A DNA stretch of 64,000 bases from Phycisphaerales bacterium. Its GTDB lineage: Bacteria; Planctomycetota; Phycisphaerae; Phycisphaerales; UBA1924. The position numbers and the translations under genes are program-made. The notes beneath the pieces were generated by a model, which was given only the letters and a program-made list of their open reading frames with translations, had not been told where the DNA came from and searched no databases. Of the stretch, positions 46,973 to 56,722 are shown piece by piece. Where the stretch lies: contig JALUWX010000107.1 in assembly GCA_027019265.1 (NCBI GenBank), positions 1 to 64,000 on the forward strand, written 5' to 3'. Each line of letters begins with the position of its first letter. The first letter of the stretch is position 1.

Positions 46973-47816
46973 GCGCGTCGGTCTCGGGTTTGCGTGTTTC
47001 TCTGACTTTGAGCACGATGAAGTATTCGTAGATCATCTGGAGGGTGCAGTACGTGAGCCCGGCGCGCCCGTCGAGGAACCCTCGTCCGAGGATGTACATG
47101 TAGAGGAACTTGAAGACGGGACGGAAGGGCATGCGGAAGGAGATGTTCTTGAGCTCGAGTCTTCGGGTGTTTCGATCGGACGAGAAGAGGTTCCCGAGCT
47201 TGACGGGGTTGGACTCGAGTGCGCGGATGGTCTCGGTCGCTTCGTACGACGAGTACCGGTTGTGGCGCTCGATCCACTCCCGGAGCCCTTTGGAGAAGTT
47301 GTAGTGGAGGAAGTGCTTCTTGAGGTACCCGATGTCGCCGTCCACCGTGGGGACGGGGTTCGCGAGGCGCGCGAAGCGGATGTGGGGGGGCTGGAAGAAG
47401 CGCATGATGTTGCCCGGGGGCATCGCGTGCTTGAGCCATTTCCCGCGGAAGAAGTTCTTGCGCCCGCAGTAGTACGCGACGGGCGCGTTGTCTCGGGTGA
47501 GCTCACCCGAGTCCCAGCGCTTCGCGATGTCTTCGATCTCCGCGCGGAGTTCGGGGGTCATGCGCTCGTCGGCATCAAGGTAGAAGACCCAGGTGTATTT
47601 GAAGTCGATGTGCTCCATCGCCCAGTTCTGATGGGGACCCCGCCCGTCGTAGGGACGCTCGAACCAGCGGGCTCCTCGATCGAGCGCGACCTGCTTCGTG
47701 TTGTCCGTCGAGAGGGAGTCGAGGACGACGATGTCGTCGAAGCCTTCGAGGGAGTCGAAGAGCCCGGGGAGGTTGTTCTCTTCGTCGAGGGTCTGGATGA
47801 AGATGGAGACGCTCAT
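46965..47816 (-). CDS. glycosyltransferase family 2
   Basis: VSIFIQTLDEENNLPGLFDSLEGFDDIVVLDSLSTDNT...WVFYLDADERMTPEL. Confidence 0.9.
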   Translation of the reverse strand: MSVSIFIQTLDEENNLPGLFDSLEGFDDIVVLDSLSTDNTKQVALDRGARWFERPYDGRGPHQNWAMEHIDFKYTWVFYLDADERMTPELRAEIEDIAKRWDSGELTRDNAPVAYYCGRKNFFRGKWLKHAMPPGNIMRFFQPPHIRFARLANPVPTVDGDIGYLKKHFLHYNFSKGLREWIERHNRYSSYEATETIRALESNPVKLGNLFSSDRNTRRLELKNISFRMPFRPVFKFLYMYILGRGFLDGRAGLTYCTLQMIYEYFIVLKVRETRKPETDAHG

Positions 47817-49117
47817 GATTTGGATGTTTCCGTGATCGGTGCGATATCGAGTGTATAGATCGCGCGGGATCCGTTCATCGCGGAGTCGATGCAGATCGTG
47901 CTGCCGTCTTGTGAGAATCGGGGGTGGAGATCGACCCGGAGCTCGGCGTCCAGTTCGCGCGGGGTGTGGAAGCGCCCGATCTCGGTGCCTTGGTCCTTGT
48001 GGGTATCCCAGAGGTAGAGGGGCTGACGGGACTTCATGTCGGGGTACCCGTCGGTGAGGACCCATTGGGGGGGTGTAGACCCATCATGCAGATAGGTGCA
48101 GTGCCCGTCGCAGGTGAGTTCGCCCTGCGCGAAGGGGGTGGTGGGCGCGTCGTTCTGGTCGGGGATGAGGAGGTAGGAGTCCTTCATGATCTTGTTCATG
48201 AGGATCCGGGGTTTGCCCAGCGCGTAGTAGACGGGTTTGAGGGTCTTTCGCGCGAGCGTCATGGCGCGCTGCTTTGGGGTGGGCTTCTCGGTCCCGGTCC
48301 CGAGGAGCGCTCGCTTCCCCGCCCATGCGAGCAATGTCTGATTGTCGCGCCAGTCGTAGTGCGAGACCATCCCGGACATGAGGAGCCGACGATCGGTCCC
48401 GGTTGTGGTGTCGAAGGTGAAGAGGCGCGACGCGAGGATCCCGTCGGGTCGGTCGAACCGATGGAGCACGCACGCGCGGGTCCCCGAGGGGTTGATCATG
48501 ATGTGGTTGATGTGTTGGTGGGGGGTGTGCTCGGGGAGGTCGTCGTGTCGCGCGAAGTCGTGGATGGAGACGAGCTGGGTGATCGCGCCGGTCTCGAGAT
48601 CGAGGCGCGAGATCCCGGTCGTGCTCGGCGACGGTTCCGAGCTATGGGGGTCCGTGAGCCCGGGGTATCCGTACTCGGGACGGAGACGGGTGAGACGCGC
48701 GAAGTCGAGGGTGAGCGCGAAGGTTCGATCCTTGCTGACGGCGTACACCGGGACGGGGTATCGACGGATCTCGTTCCCGCTCAGATCAACCGCTCGCGCG
48801 ATGATGGTGTTCTCGTCCGTCCGGTCGTTGAACAGCAGACACGCGGTCCCGGCGATGGTGATCCACTGGAGGTGTGCGCCCTGCTGGTAGTTCCATGCGC
48901 GGGTGGTCGCGACGGGATGGAACACTTTGGTTTCGAGATCGATGTATCCCAGTTCGCACGGGTCGTTCGCGCTGGGGAATCGATCGCAGAAACTCGTTCG
49001 GTGCGCGAGGAGCTTCGATCCATCGTCGGACCAGGGCTGTTTGTCGTAGTATCCGACGAAGTAGTGCGCCCCGTCGTCGGGGGTGACACGCTCGGGTTGG
49101 AGGTGGTGCTCGATCAT
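47813..49117 (-). CDS. beta-propeller (TolB/WD40-like) protein of the polysaccharide locus
   Basis: Repeated strand motifs: HYFVGYYDKQPWSDDGSKLLAHR, ISRLDLETGAITQLVS, HQHINHIMINPSGTRACVLHRF, LHPRFSQDGSTICIDSAMNGSRAIYTLDI. Confidence 0.65.
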   Translation of the reverse strand: MIEHHLQPERVTPDDGAHYFVGYYDKQPWSDDGSKLLAHRTSFCDRFPSANDPCELGYIDLETKVFHPVATTRAWNYQQGAHLQWITIAGTACLLFNDRTDENTIIARAVDLSGNEIRRYPVPVYAVSKDRTFALTLDFARLTRLRPEYGYPGLTDPHSSEPSPSTTGISRLDLETGAITQLVSIHDFARHDDLPEHTPHQHINHIMINPSGTRACVLHRFDRPDGILASRLFTFDTTTGTDRRLLMSGMVSHYDWRDNQTLLAWAGKRALLGTGTEKPTPKQRAMTLARKTLKPVYYALGKPRILMNKIMKDSYLLIPDQNDAPTTPFAQGELTCDGHCTYLHDGSTPPQWVLTDGYPDMKSRQPLYLWDTHKDQGTEIGRFHTPRELDAELRVDLHPRFSQDGSTICIDSAMNGSRAIYTLDIAPITETSKS

Positions 49118-49710
49118 GCGCCTTCGGGGGTTCCGTTCGTCGATCCGGGTCCGAACCCTCGGTCACGGAGGCGCTTGGTGGGCGAGCCCGCGTAGACCCC
49201 CCAGGGCTCGAGGTCTTTGAACACGCTCGAGCGCGCGCCGACGACGGCTCCGTCTCCGATGGTCAGCCCGGGTCCCACGAAACAGTCCGCGGCGATCCAC
49301 ACGCGCGATCCGATCGTGATGGGCAGGGGGACGAGGGGGAACTCGGGGACATCGAAGTCGTGAGTGGCCGCGCAGAGGTAGGTGTACTGGGAGATGGTGG
49401 TGGACTCGCCGATGGTGATGGGCGCGACGCAGTAGCAGTCAACGTCGTCGGCGAGGGTTGCGTGCTTTGCGAGGGTGAGGTTCTTGGGGTACCAGATCTT
49501 CGCTTTGGGGTAGACGCGCGCTCTGGGGTGGATGTTTGCGCCGAAGCACGTGAGGAGAAACGCGCGCCAGCGATGGCATGGCTTGGGGGACCAACGGAAG
49601 AGGGTCGCTTGGACGATGTTCCACACCGAGCGCCCGATCCGGTTGCTCAGGGTGTGGGGAGACGGGTTGGGTCTCGTCGTCGGGATGGTGGTCAGCGCGT
49701 CGTCGGTCAT
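49114..49710 (-). CDS. WcaF-type LbH acyltransferase (1 of 3 tandem)
   Basis: CFGANIHPRARVYPKAKIWYPKNLTLAKHATLADDVDCYCVAPITIG...SRVWIAADCFVGPGLTIGDGAVVGARSSV. Confidence 0.88.
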   Translation of the reverse strand: MTDDALTTIPTTRPNPSPHTLSNRIGRSVWNIVQATLFRWSPKPCHRWRAFLLTCFGANIHPRARVYPKAKIWYPKNLTLAKHATLADDVDCYCVAPITIGESTTISQYTYLCAATHDFDVPEFPLVPLPITIGSRVWIAADCFVGPGLTIGDGAVVGARSSVFKDLEPWGVYAGSPTKRLRDRGFGPGSTNGTPEGA

Positions 49711-50267
49711 GATTTGGGCCCGTTGTAGTCGCGCTCCCGGCGCGAGCGCGCGGGGTGACCCGTCGCGATGGTCCAGCGATCGAGTTCGGATTCGGGCGCG
49801 ATGTGGGAGCGCGCGCCGACGAGGAGCCCGTTGGGGATGGGGGTGTCGCCTTCGACGACACACTCCGCGGCGATCCACACATCGTCCCCGATCGTGATCG
49901 GCGCGGGGTGCTGGGGCTTGGTCCGGTCGTGCTCGTCGTGCGCGACACAGCGGATCTCGCAGAACTGGGAGACGACGGAGCGCGCCCCGATCGTGAGTGG
50001 CGCGGGGTTGTAGACGTGCGCGCCCTCCCCGATGGAGCTCTTGCGCCCGATCGTGAGGTTCCAGGGGTGGGAGATCCGGACACCCCCTCGGACCCGGGCT
50101 TGGGGGTCGAGGGATGCGCCGAAGGTGTTGAGGATCGCGCGGCGGAGCTTGTACATCGGGCTCGGGACCAGGGGCATGACCAATCGCTGGGTGAGTCCCC
50201 AGAGGAGAGCGCGGGGTCCGGGGCTTCCCGGGTCGCGCGGGGTCATGCTCGAGAGGAGGATGGTCAT
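49707..50267 (-). CDS. WcaF-type LbH acyltransferase (2 of 3 tandem)
   Basis: TFGASLDPQARVRGGVRISHPWNLTIGRKSSIGEGAHVYNPAPLTIG...DDVWIAAECVV. Confidence 0.88.
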   Translation of the reverse strand: MTILLSSMTPRDPGSPGPRALLWGLTQRLVMPLVPSPMYKLRRAILNTFGASLDPQARVRGGVRISHPWNLTIGRKSSIGEGAHVYNPAPLTIGARSVVSQFCEIRCVAHDEHDRTKPQHPAPITIGDDVWIAAECVVEGDTPIPNGLLVGARSHIAPESELDRWTIATGHPARSRRERDYNGPKS

Positions 50268-50839
50268 GCGCGTTCGGTCTCGCACGGGACGGGCTTGGCC
50301 GGGTTCCCGATGTACTGGGTGTCGGGCTCGGTGTTCGCGTAGATGGCCGCTCTGGGGTGGGTGATGGTCCCGGGCGCGAGCACGACGCGCGGGGCGATGA
50401 ATGTCGCCGTCCCGAGGATACAGCGGGGTCCGATCGTGATCGGTTCCCTGAGGAGTGTGAACTTGGGGTCGGTGTAGTCGTGGGTCCCCGCGCAGATGTG
50501 GGAGAGGGATCCGATCTCGGAATCCTGTCCGATGGAGATGGGTCCCAGCGCGTAGAGGATCGCTCGATCGTGGACGACGGCGTTGTCGTGGATCGTGAGA
50601 TTCCAGGGGATGATGACCTTGGCCGCCGGGTGGATCCGGACGTTTTTCCCGATCGAAGCGCCGAATCGGCGCAGGAGGAAGCGTCTCCATCCGTGGAGTG
50701 GGGTGGGGGAGAACCGGAACAGGGGGACCCCCAAAACCCCCCAGAGGGCGCGGACGATCTGCGCACGTCTGGACCACGGGGATTTCCGTGGTGGCTCGGG
50801 GATCTCGTCGGGTGTTGTCCGGGTGGGTGTGTTGGTCAT
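50264..50839 (-). CDS. WcaF-type LbH acyltransferase (3 of 3 tandem)
   Basis: RFGASIGKNVRIHPAAKVIIPWNLTIHDNAVVHDRAILYALGPISIG...GTHDYTDPKFTLLREPITIG. Confidence 0.88.
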   Translation of the reverse strand: MTNTPTRTTPDEIPEPPRKSPWSRRAQIVRALWGVLGVPLFRFSPTPLHGWRRFLLRRFGASIGKNVRIHPAAKVIIPWNLTIHDNAVVHDRAILYALGPISIGQDSEIGSLSHICAGTHDYTDPKFTLLREPITIGPRCILGTATFIAPRVVLAPGTITHPRAAIYANTEPDTQYIGNPAKPVPCETERA

Positions 50840-51034
50840 GGGTCCGTCTCAATGACACTATCGGTCGATCATGGATCGGGTTCATCATGATGTCGTGCTG
50901 AGCGCCCGGTTGTGGGGGATCGCGCTGTTTTCATCGAACATTCGAGCCGATCCCCGGCGTAGCGTGATCCTTGTTCTAGGATTGCCGCTTTGAGACTCCA
51001 TCGGATCGCGGAAACCACGCGCAGGAGACGGGTT

Positions 51035-52177
51035 ATGACGACGAGCACGGACCGTGCGGCACAGGACGCGCCTCGCCCTCGGATCGGGGTCCTGACGGGG
51101 TATTGGTCCACGAACATCGGGAACGCGTTTTTCCAGCTCGGCGCGGTCTATGCGCTCGAGCAAGCGTATCCCGGCGCCCATGTGTTCCCGATCGGGGACC
51201 AGGCGGGCTACTGGTGCACCCACAAGGGGAACCCGGCGAACTCGCTCGACTACGTCAAGCACCTGGACCTCGACGCCGTTGTGATTCTCGGACCTTACGT
51301 CCGTCCCGAGATGACCACGATCGTGTCGGACATGATCCGGACCCAGCACGCCAAGGGCGCGAAGATCATCGTGATGGCGGCCGGGATGATGTCGTACGAC
51401 AAGGGGACGATCGAGACGTCCCGTCAGCTGATGAAGGACTGTCCCCCCCATATCTTCACGACCCGTGATACGGAGACCTACGAAGCTTTGGGGGACCTCG
51501 CGGAGCACGCGTTCGACGGGGTGGATGTCGCGACGTTCGTGTCGGATGTGTGCCCGAAGGTCCCGACGGATCTCGGGCCGTACGTCGCGCTGAACTTCGA
51601 CCAGATCCCCGAGCCCGTGATCGCGCCCTCGAAGGACTTCTCGGGTCGGGTGGATCGTTCGTTCGAGTTCGAGGGTGAGACCTGGAACGTCCGTCAGCCC
51701 AAGCGCCGGACGGAGCTGTGCTACAAGCACCGCGCGTACATCTTCCTGGATTCGCTGCTGGGTCTGAACGGGGCGCAGCAATCGAAGATCAACGGGATGG
51801 ACATCGTGCGCACGGACCACCGGTACAACCCGTTCCTGATGGCGAAGAACTACCGGGCTCCGAACATGTACACGGGTGATGTTCCTCACTCGTACCTGAA
51901 CATCTACGCGAACTCGTCGCTGACGATCTCGAACCGGGTCCATGCGTGTGTCGCGACGGTGTCCTACGGGAACCCGGCGATGCTCTTCACCCGTTCCCCC
52001 CGCGCGTATCTCCTCAAGCGATTGGGGCTCGACGCGATCAAGGAACGCCCCCAGCGTGTGGATCTCGACTTCCTCCGGAAGGAGAAGAACGCGCTCATCG
52101 GGTGGCTCGGGGAACGATTGACCGAGACATTCGGTGAATCCTCGGTTGCTCGGACCGAAGCGGCGGCGCATCATTAA
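51035..52177 (+). CDS. polysaccharide pyruvyl transferase family protein
   Basis: RIGVLTGYWSTNIGNAFFQLGAVYALEQ...LNIYANSSLTISNRVHACVATVSYGNPAMLF. Confidence 0.75.
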   Translation: MTTSTDRAAQDAPRPRIGVLTGYWSTNIGNAFFQLGAVYALEQAYPGAHVFPIGDQAGYWCTHKGNPANSLDYVKHLDLDAVVILGPYVRPEMTTIVSDMIRTQHAKGAKIIVMAAGMMSYDKGTIETSRQLMKDCPPHIFTTRDTETYEALGDLAEHAFDGVDVATFVSDVCPKVPTDLGPYVALNFDQIPEPVIAPSKDFSGRVDRSFEFEGETWNVRQPKRRTELCYKHRAYIFLDSLLGLNGAQQSKINGMDIVRTDHRYNPFLMAKNYRAPNMYTGDVPHSYLNIYANSSLTISNRVHACVATVSYGNPAMLFTRSPRAYLLKRLGLDAIKERPQRVDLDFLRKEKNALIGWLGERLTETFGESSVARTEAAAHH

Positions 52178-52210
52178 CCCGGGTCATCATCCCCATCGCA
52201 CAGGACCACG

Positions 52211-53551
52211 ATGAGCGCCACGAAAGTCGTCATCCTAAACCAGTACTACGTGCCCGATGTCGCTTCGACGGGGCACCTGCTCCACGAGCTCGCTGTGGAG
52301 CTCGCTTCGCTCGGGTTCGAGGTCGAGGTGCTCACGGGTCGTCCGAGCTACGGGCCCCCGGATACGTGGCAGGACTGCCCGCTCAAAGAAGACAGCGAGG
52401 GGGTCAAGATCCGCCGTCTGCGCGTGGCGCGGTTCGACAAGAACAACCTTTTCGGGCGCGCGTTCAACTACCTCACGTTCGTGGTCCCGTTGGTGCTGAG
52501 CGTGCTCCTCCGCTCGCGCAAGGACACGGTGTACCTGTACACGACGAACCCGCCGTTCCTCGGGGTGATCGGATGGTTCGTGTCGCTCTTCCGTCGTCAC
52601 CACTACGTGACCCTTCTCCATGATGCGCACCCACAGCTCGGGATCTGGGTCGGGACCTTCAAGAAGGGGTCCATGATCGAGCGCGTGTGGATGTACGTGA
52701 ACAAGCTCAAGTACAAGCGCACGCGCGAAGCGATCGTGCTGTGCTCCGCGGCGAAGGAACTCGTCGCGAACACCTACCCGATCGAGCGCGAGCACATCCA
52801 CGTCGTCCCGAACTGGGCCGACGGCGATGACCTGCACCCGATCTCGAAGTCCGACTCCCGGATCGCGCAGGAGCACGGGCTGCTCGACGATTTCACACTG
52901 CTCTACTCGGGGAACATCGGGCTCTATTACGACTTCGACACGGTCCTCCAAGCGGCGGAGCTGCTCAAGGACGAGCCCTTCAAGCTCGTGCTCGCCGGGG
53001 GCGGAGGGAAGAAGGACCAGGTCGCGAAGATCGTCAAGGAACGCGGGCTCACCAACGTGCTCATGCTCCCCTACCAGCCCTTCGAGATGCTCAACGAGGC
53101 GCTCAACGCGTGTGATGCGTCGCTCGTCACGATCGCTGAGGGGATCGAGGGGATCAGCTTCCCGAGCAAGCTCTACACGTCGCTGGCCGTCGGGAAAGCG
53201 ATCGTGGCGCTGTCGGAGGACTGGTCGGAGCTCCGCACGATCGTCGAGGACAACGACTGCGGGATCTGGTCGGCGCTGGGTGATGCGGAGACGTTGGCTT
53301 CGAAGCTGCGCGAACTGATCCATGATCGGGAGCGTGCCCGCGCGATGGGGGACCGGGCTCGTGGGGTCTTCGATCAGGGCTACACGCGCCAAGCGTGCGC
53401 GGCCAAGTACGCTGAAGTCCTCAAGCTCGCGGATCCTCAGTACACGAAAGAAGAGACACAAGCGCGGCGCGAGCGCCTTGCAGAGCTGCTCGCGAAGGGC
53501 GCGGCCGTGGTCTCGGACGAGCACCCCGAGCGCGAGGGAGCGATCTCATGA
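52211..53551 (+). CDS. glycosyltransferase family 4 (WcaI-like)
   Basis: VVILNQYYVPDVASTGHLLHELAVELASLGFEVEVLTGRPSY...LLYSGNIGLYYDFDTVLQAAELL. Confidence 0.9.
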   Translation: MSATKVVILNQYYVPDVASTGHLLHELAVELASLGFEVEVLTGRPSYGPPDTWQDCPLKEDSEGVKIRRLRVARFDKNNLFGRAFNYLTFVVPLVLSVLLRSRKDTVYLYTTNPPFLGVIGWFVSLFRRHHYVTLLHDAHPQLGIWVGTFKKGSMIERVWMYVNKLKYKRTREAIVLCSAAKELVANTYPIEREHIHVVPNWADGDDLHPISKSDSRIAQEHGLLDDFTLLYSGNIGLYYDFDTVLQAAELLKDEPFKLVLAGGGGKKDQVAKIVKERGLTNVLMLPYQPFEMLNEALNACDASLVTIAEGIEGISFPSKLYTSLAVGKAIVALSEDWSELRTIVEDNDCGIWSALGDAETLASKLRELIHDRERARAMGDRARGVFDQGYTRQACAAKYAEVLKLADPQYTKEETQARRERLAELLAKGAAVVSDEHPEREGAIS

Positions 53552-54324
53552 GCGCGATCGACGATCGACCATTGCGTGTGCTGTTCGTGACGGAGGACGA
53601 TCCGCTCTACGTGATCAAGTTCTTCGAGGTCTTCTTCGAGGAGTACCCAAAGGACAAGATCGAGATCGTGGGGGTGAGTGTCCAGGAAGCGTTCCACGAA
53701 CCGAAGTGGAAGACGGCAAAGCGGATCTTCCGGTTCTACGGCGCGATCGATTTCTGCCGACTCCTCGCGCGGTACTTCAAGGTGAAGATGCGCGGGGACT
53801 CCATCGCGAAGCTCGCGCGGGAGAAGGGGCTCACCGTCGTCCCGTGCACCTCCGTCAACGACGAAACGTACATCGCGCAGGTCAAGAAAATCGATCCGGA
53901 CGTGGTCGCGAGTGTCGCGGCGCCGGAGATCTTCAAGACGGGGATCCTGGGCGCGGCGCGTCTGGGGTGCATCAACATCCACTCGGGCCGACTCCCGATC
54001 TACCGGGGGATGATGCCGAACTTCTGGCAGCTCCTCCACGGGGAGAAGACGGCCTGTGTGACGGTCCACGAGATGGTCGAGAAGCTCGACGCCGGGGGGA
54101 TCCTCGGGACCCTCGAGTGGGAGCTCAAGGAACGCGATTCGCTCGACCGGGTCATCACGGGGACCAAGCGCGACGGGGCGCGGCTCATGATGGACGTCAT
54201 GCTCAAGATGAAGCGCGGCGAAGCGGAAGCGACACCCCTCGACATGAGCAAGAAACAGTACTTCTCCTTCCCCCAGCCCAAGGACGTGAAAGCGTTCCGC
54301 AGGCGCGGGCACACGATGATCTGA
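53548..54324 (+). CDS. formyltransferase family protein
   Basis: LGCINIHSGRLPIYRGMMPNFWQLLHGEKTACVTVHEMVEKLDAGGIL matches the formyl_trans_N pattern. Confidence 0.88.
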   Translation: MSAIDDRPLRVLFVTEDDPLYVIKFFEVFFEEYPKDKIEIVGVSVQEAFHEPKWKTAKRIFRFYGAIDFCRLLARYFKVKMRGDSIAKLAREKGLTVVPCTSVNDETYIAQVKKIDPDVVASVAAPEIFKTGILGAARLGCINIHSGRLPIYRGMMPNFWQLLHGEKTACVTVHEMVEKLDAGGILGTLEWELKERDSLDRVITGTKRDGARLMMDVMLKMKRGEAEATPLDMSKKQYFSFPQPKDVKAFRRRGHTMI

Positions 54325-54325
54325 G

Positions 54326-55171
54326 ATGACGACGAAGCCCAAGGCCGCCATGTCGATCGATGTCGAGGACTGGTTCCAGGTCGAGAACCTGAAGTCCGTG
54401 GTCGCGCGTGATACGTGGGACGAGCGCGATCTGCGCGTCGAGCGGAACACGGACCGGATGCTCGAGCTGATGGCGAAGCACAACGTGAAGTGCACGTGCT
54501 TCATCCTCGGGTGGGTCGCGGAGAAGTGCCCTTCGCTCATCAAGCGGATCGCGGATCAGGGGCACGAGATCGCGTCGCACGGGTACGGGCACGACCTGAT
54601 CTATTCGTTGTCGCACGACGAGTTCCGTGAGGACATGAAGCGCGGGATCGGGATCGTCGAAGACCTGACGGGCGCGAAGGTGCGCGGGTACCGGGCGCCG
54701 TCGTTCTCGATCACGGACTGGGCGATCGACATCCTCCAGGAGCTCGGGCTGACGTACGACTCGTCCGCGTTCCCCACGGTCGCGCACGATCGGTACGGGA
54801 CGCTCGAGGGGATGGACTCGGGGAAACCCGTCGTGGAGATCCGGGATGGGTTCCACGAGGTGTGCGTGTCCGTGCTCAAGCTCGGGAAGAAGGGGATCCC
54901 GTGGGCCGGGGGCGGATACTTCCGTCTGTTCCCGTACCCGATCTTCAAGCGCGGGGTCAGGAAGATCCTGAGCACGGGGAACCCGTACGTCTTCTACATC
55001 CATCCGTGGGAGATCGACCCGGGTCAGCCCAAGATGTCGGGTCTGAAGCGCTCCCACAAGTTCCGTCACTACAACAACCTCGACAAGTGCGATGCACGCT
55101 TCGATGACCTGCTCGGGTCGTTCGAGTGGGCTCCGGTCGGGGATGTTCTGGATGCGCACCTGAAGGGCTGA
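54326..55171 (+). CDS. polysaccharide deacetylase, XrtA/DUF3473 type
   Basis: AAMSIDVEDWFQVENL..., GHEIASHGYGHDLIYSLSHDEFREDM, GYRAPSFSI, GGGYFRLFPY, FYIHPWEIDPGQPKM. Confidence 0.92.
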   Translation: MTTKPKAAMSIDVEDWFQVENLKSVVARDTWDERDLRVERNTDRMLELMAKHNVKCTCFILGWVAEKCPSLIKRIADQGHEIASHGYGHDLIYSLSHDEFREDMKRGIGIVEDLTGAKVRGYRAPSFSITDWAIDILQELGLTYDSSAFPTVAHDRYGTLEGMDSGKPVVEIRDGFHEVCVSVLKLGKKGIPWAGGGYFRLFPYPIFKRGVRKILSTGNPYVFYIHPWEIDPGQPKMSGLKRSHKFRHYNNLDKCDARFDDLLGSFEWAPVGDVLDAHLKG

Positions 55172-56410
55172 TCAGCTCTGTGGGCGCGATTGGGTGGGGA
55201 AGCACATCGCGTATTGTGAGCCGTAGATGGGGTAGTCGGAGACGACCCGGTATCCGCGCGTGCGCGATGCGTCGTACCCGAGGGTGTCGAAGACCTCGCT
55301 CAGGAGCTTGCGGGATCGGGGCACATGCGACGACGCGAACCGATCGAGCCCGCTCCCCAGATGCTCGACGTGTTCGAGCAGATCGAGCCGATCGATGTCG
55401 CGCTGCCGATCGTTGATGTCCGCTTGCCCATTGATCGCCGTGTCGTAGATCAGGAGCTCGGGATGCGCACCGGGGTAGAGGTCTTCGTGGACGAGGGCGT
55501 CGAACTGGAGACGACGGGAGGGGATGTTGATGTCCGAGGACGCCCACGCTTTGCGCGTTGTGTCCTCGATGTAGCGCGGGATCTCCGCGCGGTTCACTTC
55601 GCACGTCACGAGGGTCGTGGAATGCGCGGACCCAAACTCGTCCCCCTCGAGGAGGTAGTGCATCATCTCCCCCGCGCGGACGGGGGTCAGCTCGGGGGTG
55701 GGAGCGCTTGAATAGTCGGAGAGGGTCGCGTCGGTGGCGCGTTCGATCGGATCCCCCGAGAGCGAACGGGGGAGACGCGAATCCCCGGACTCGACGGCAC
55801 GGCGTGAGGTGAACTTGATCCGGACCCCGGGGCGCAGACGCTGGAGATTGACCAGGCACTTGATCCAGACGACATCGATGTGATCGTTGTCGGGGGAGGG
55901 CGCGAAGATCGCGGTCTCCGCGTAGACCTCAGCCTGGGCGCCCTTGAGCTGGGACATCGCGCGGAAGGCCGCTTGCTTGCGCCTGAGCTCGAACTCCCGG
56001 CGTGCTTCGGGGACCCAGGCGCTCAGGATCGCTTCGAGCGCGCTCCGATCCCCGATCTCGGAGCGGATGAGCTCCTCGAAGTTATCGACGGCTTGGGATG
56101 CCTGTGCGATCAGCTCCGGGTTCACCCCGTGCTTCGCGCTCGCTTTGAGGACCCGGCGCAAGGGTTCCGGTCCTGGCGCGCGATGAAGGACGGACATCGA
56201 GTCGGGAGAGCGGAGTGCTTTGAGGAGTCTGGATGCGAGGACTTTGTCCACCCCGAGTTCGCCGGCCAGCCGTTGAGGTCCCGAATCGGACCCGGGGACC
56301 TGTTCGATGACGCGCGTGAGTCCCTCGAGGAGCGATTCTCCAGCGCGCGAGAAACGGACCTCGATTGATTCGTTCGCGACAGCGTTGGGTTGGGTCTCGG
56401 GGGTGGTCAC
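55172..56410 (-). CDS. conserved hypothetical with HTH-like N-terminus
   Basis: Probable GTG start (VTTPETQPN); IEQVPGSDSGPQRLAGELGVDKVLASRLLKALRSPD resembles an HTH; remainder unknown. Confidence 0.6.
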   Translation of the reverse strand: MTTPETQPNAVANESIEVRFSRAGESLLEGLTRVIEQVPGSDSGPQRLAGELGVDKVLASRLLKALRSPDSMSVLHRAPGPEPLRRVLKASAKHGVNPELIAQASQAVDNFEELIRSEIGDRSALEAILSAWVPEARREFELRRKQAAFRAMSQLKGAQAEVYAETAIFAPSPDNDHIDVVWIKCLVNLQRLRPGVRIKFTSRRAVESGDSRLPRSLSGDPIERATDATLSDYSSAPTPELTPVRAGEMMHYLLEGDEFGSAHSTTLVTCEVNRAEIPRYIEDTTRKAWASSDINIPSRRLQFDALVHEDLYPGAHPELLIYDTAINGQADINDRQRDIDRLDLLEHVEHLGSGLDRFASSHVPRSRKLLSEVFDTLGYDASRTRGYRVVSDYPIYGSQYAMCFPTQSRPQS

Positions 56411-56722
56411 ACGTGATCCTTGTGGGTAGATGAGCGATCGTTCTCCGAAATCGGGGGCTGAGAATACCCCCCCAACCACGATCAGCCCTGATCCTACCAG
56501 AAGAATGAGGGTCGCACAAGATTTCCATAAAGTTTCCTAGAAACATCCTTGCAACCCATCCCCGGGAGCGGGTACAACTGGAGTTGGCACGGAACCCTTG
56601 CTCTGGATCGGGTTTGGAGCATGATGGGTTGGGTGCAAGGAACCGACGACCCGGGCCAACGCCGCTCGGGGATACGGGCAAGGTGCAACGCCCGACAACA
56701 TGCTGAAGAAAGGGAGAACAGA

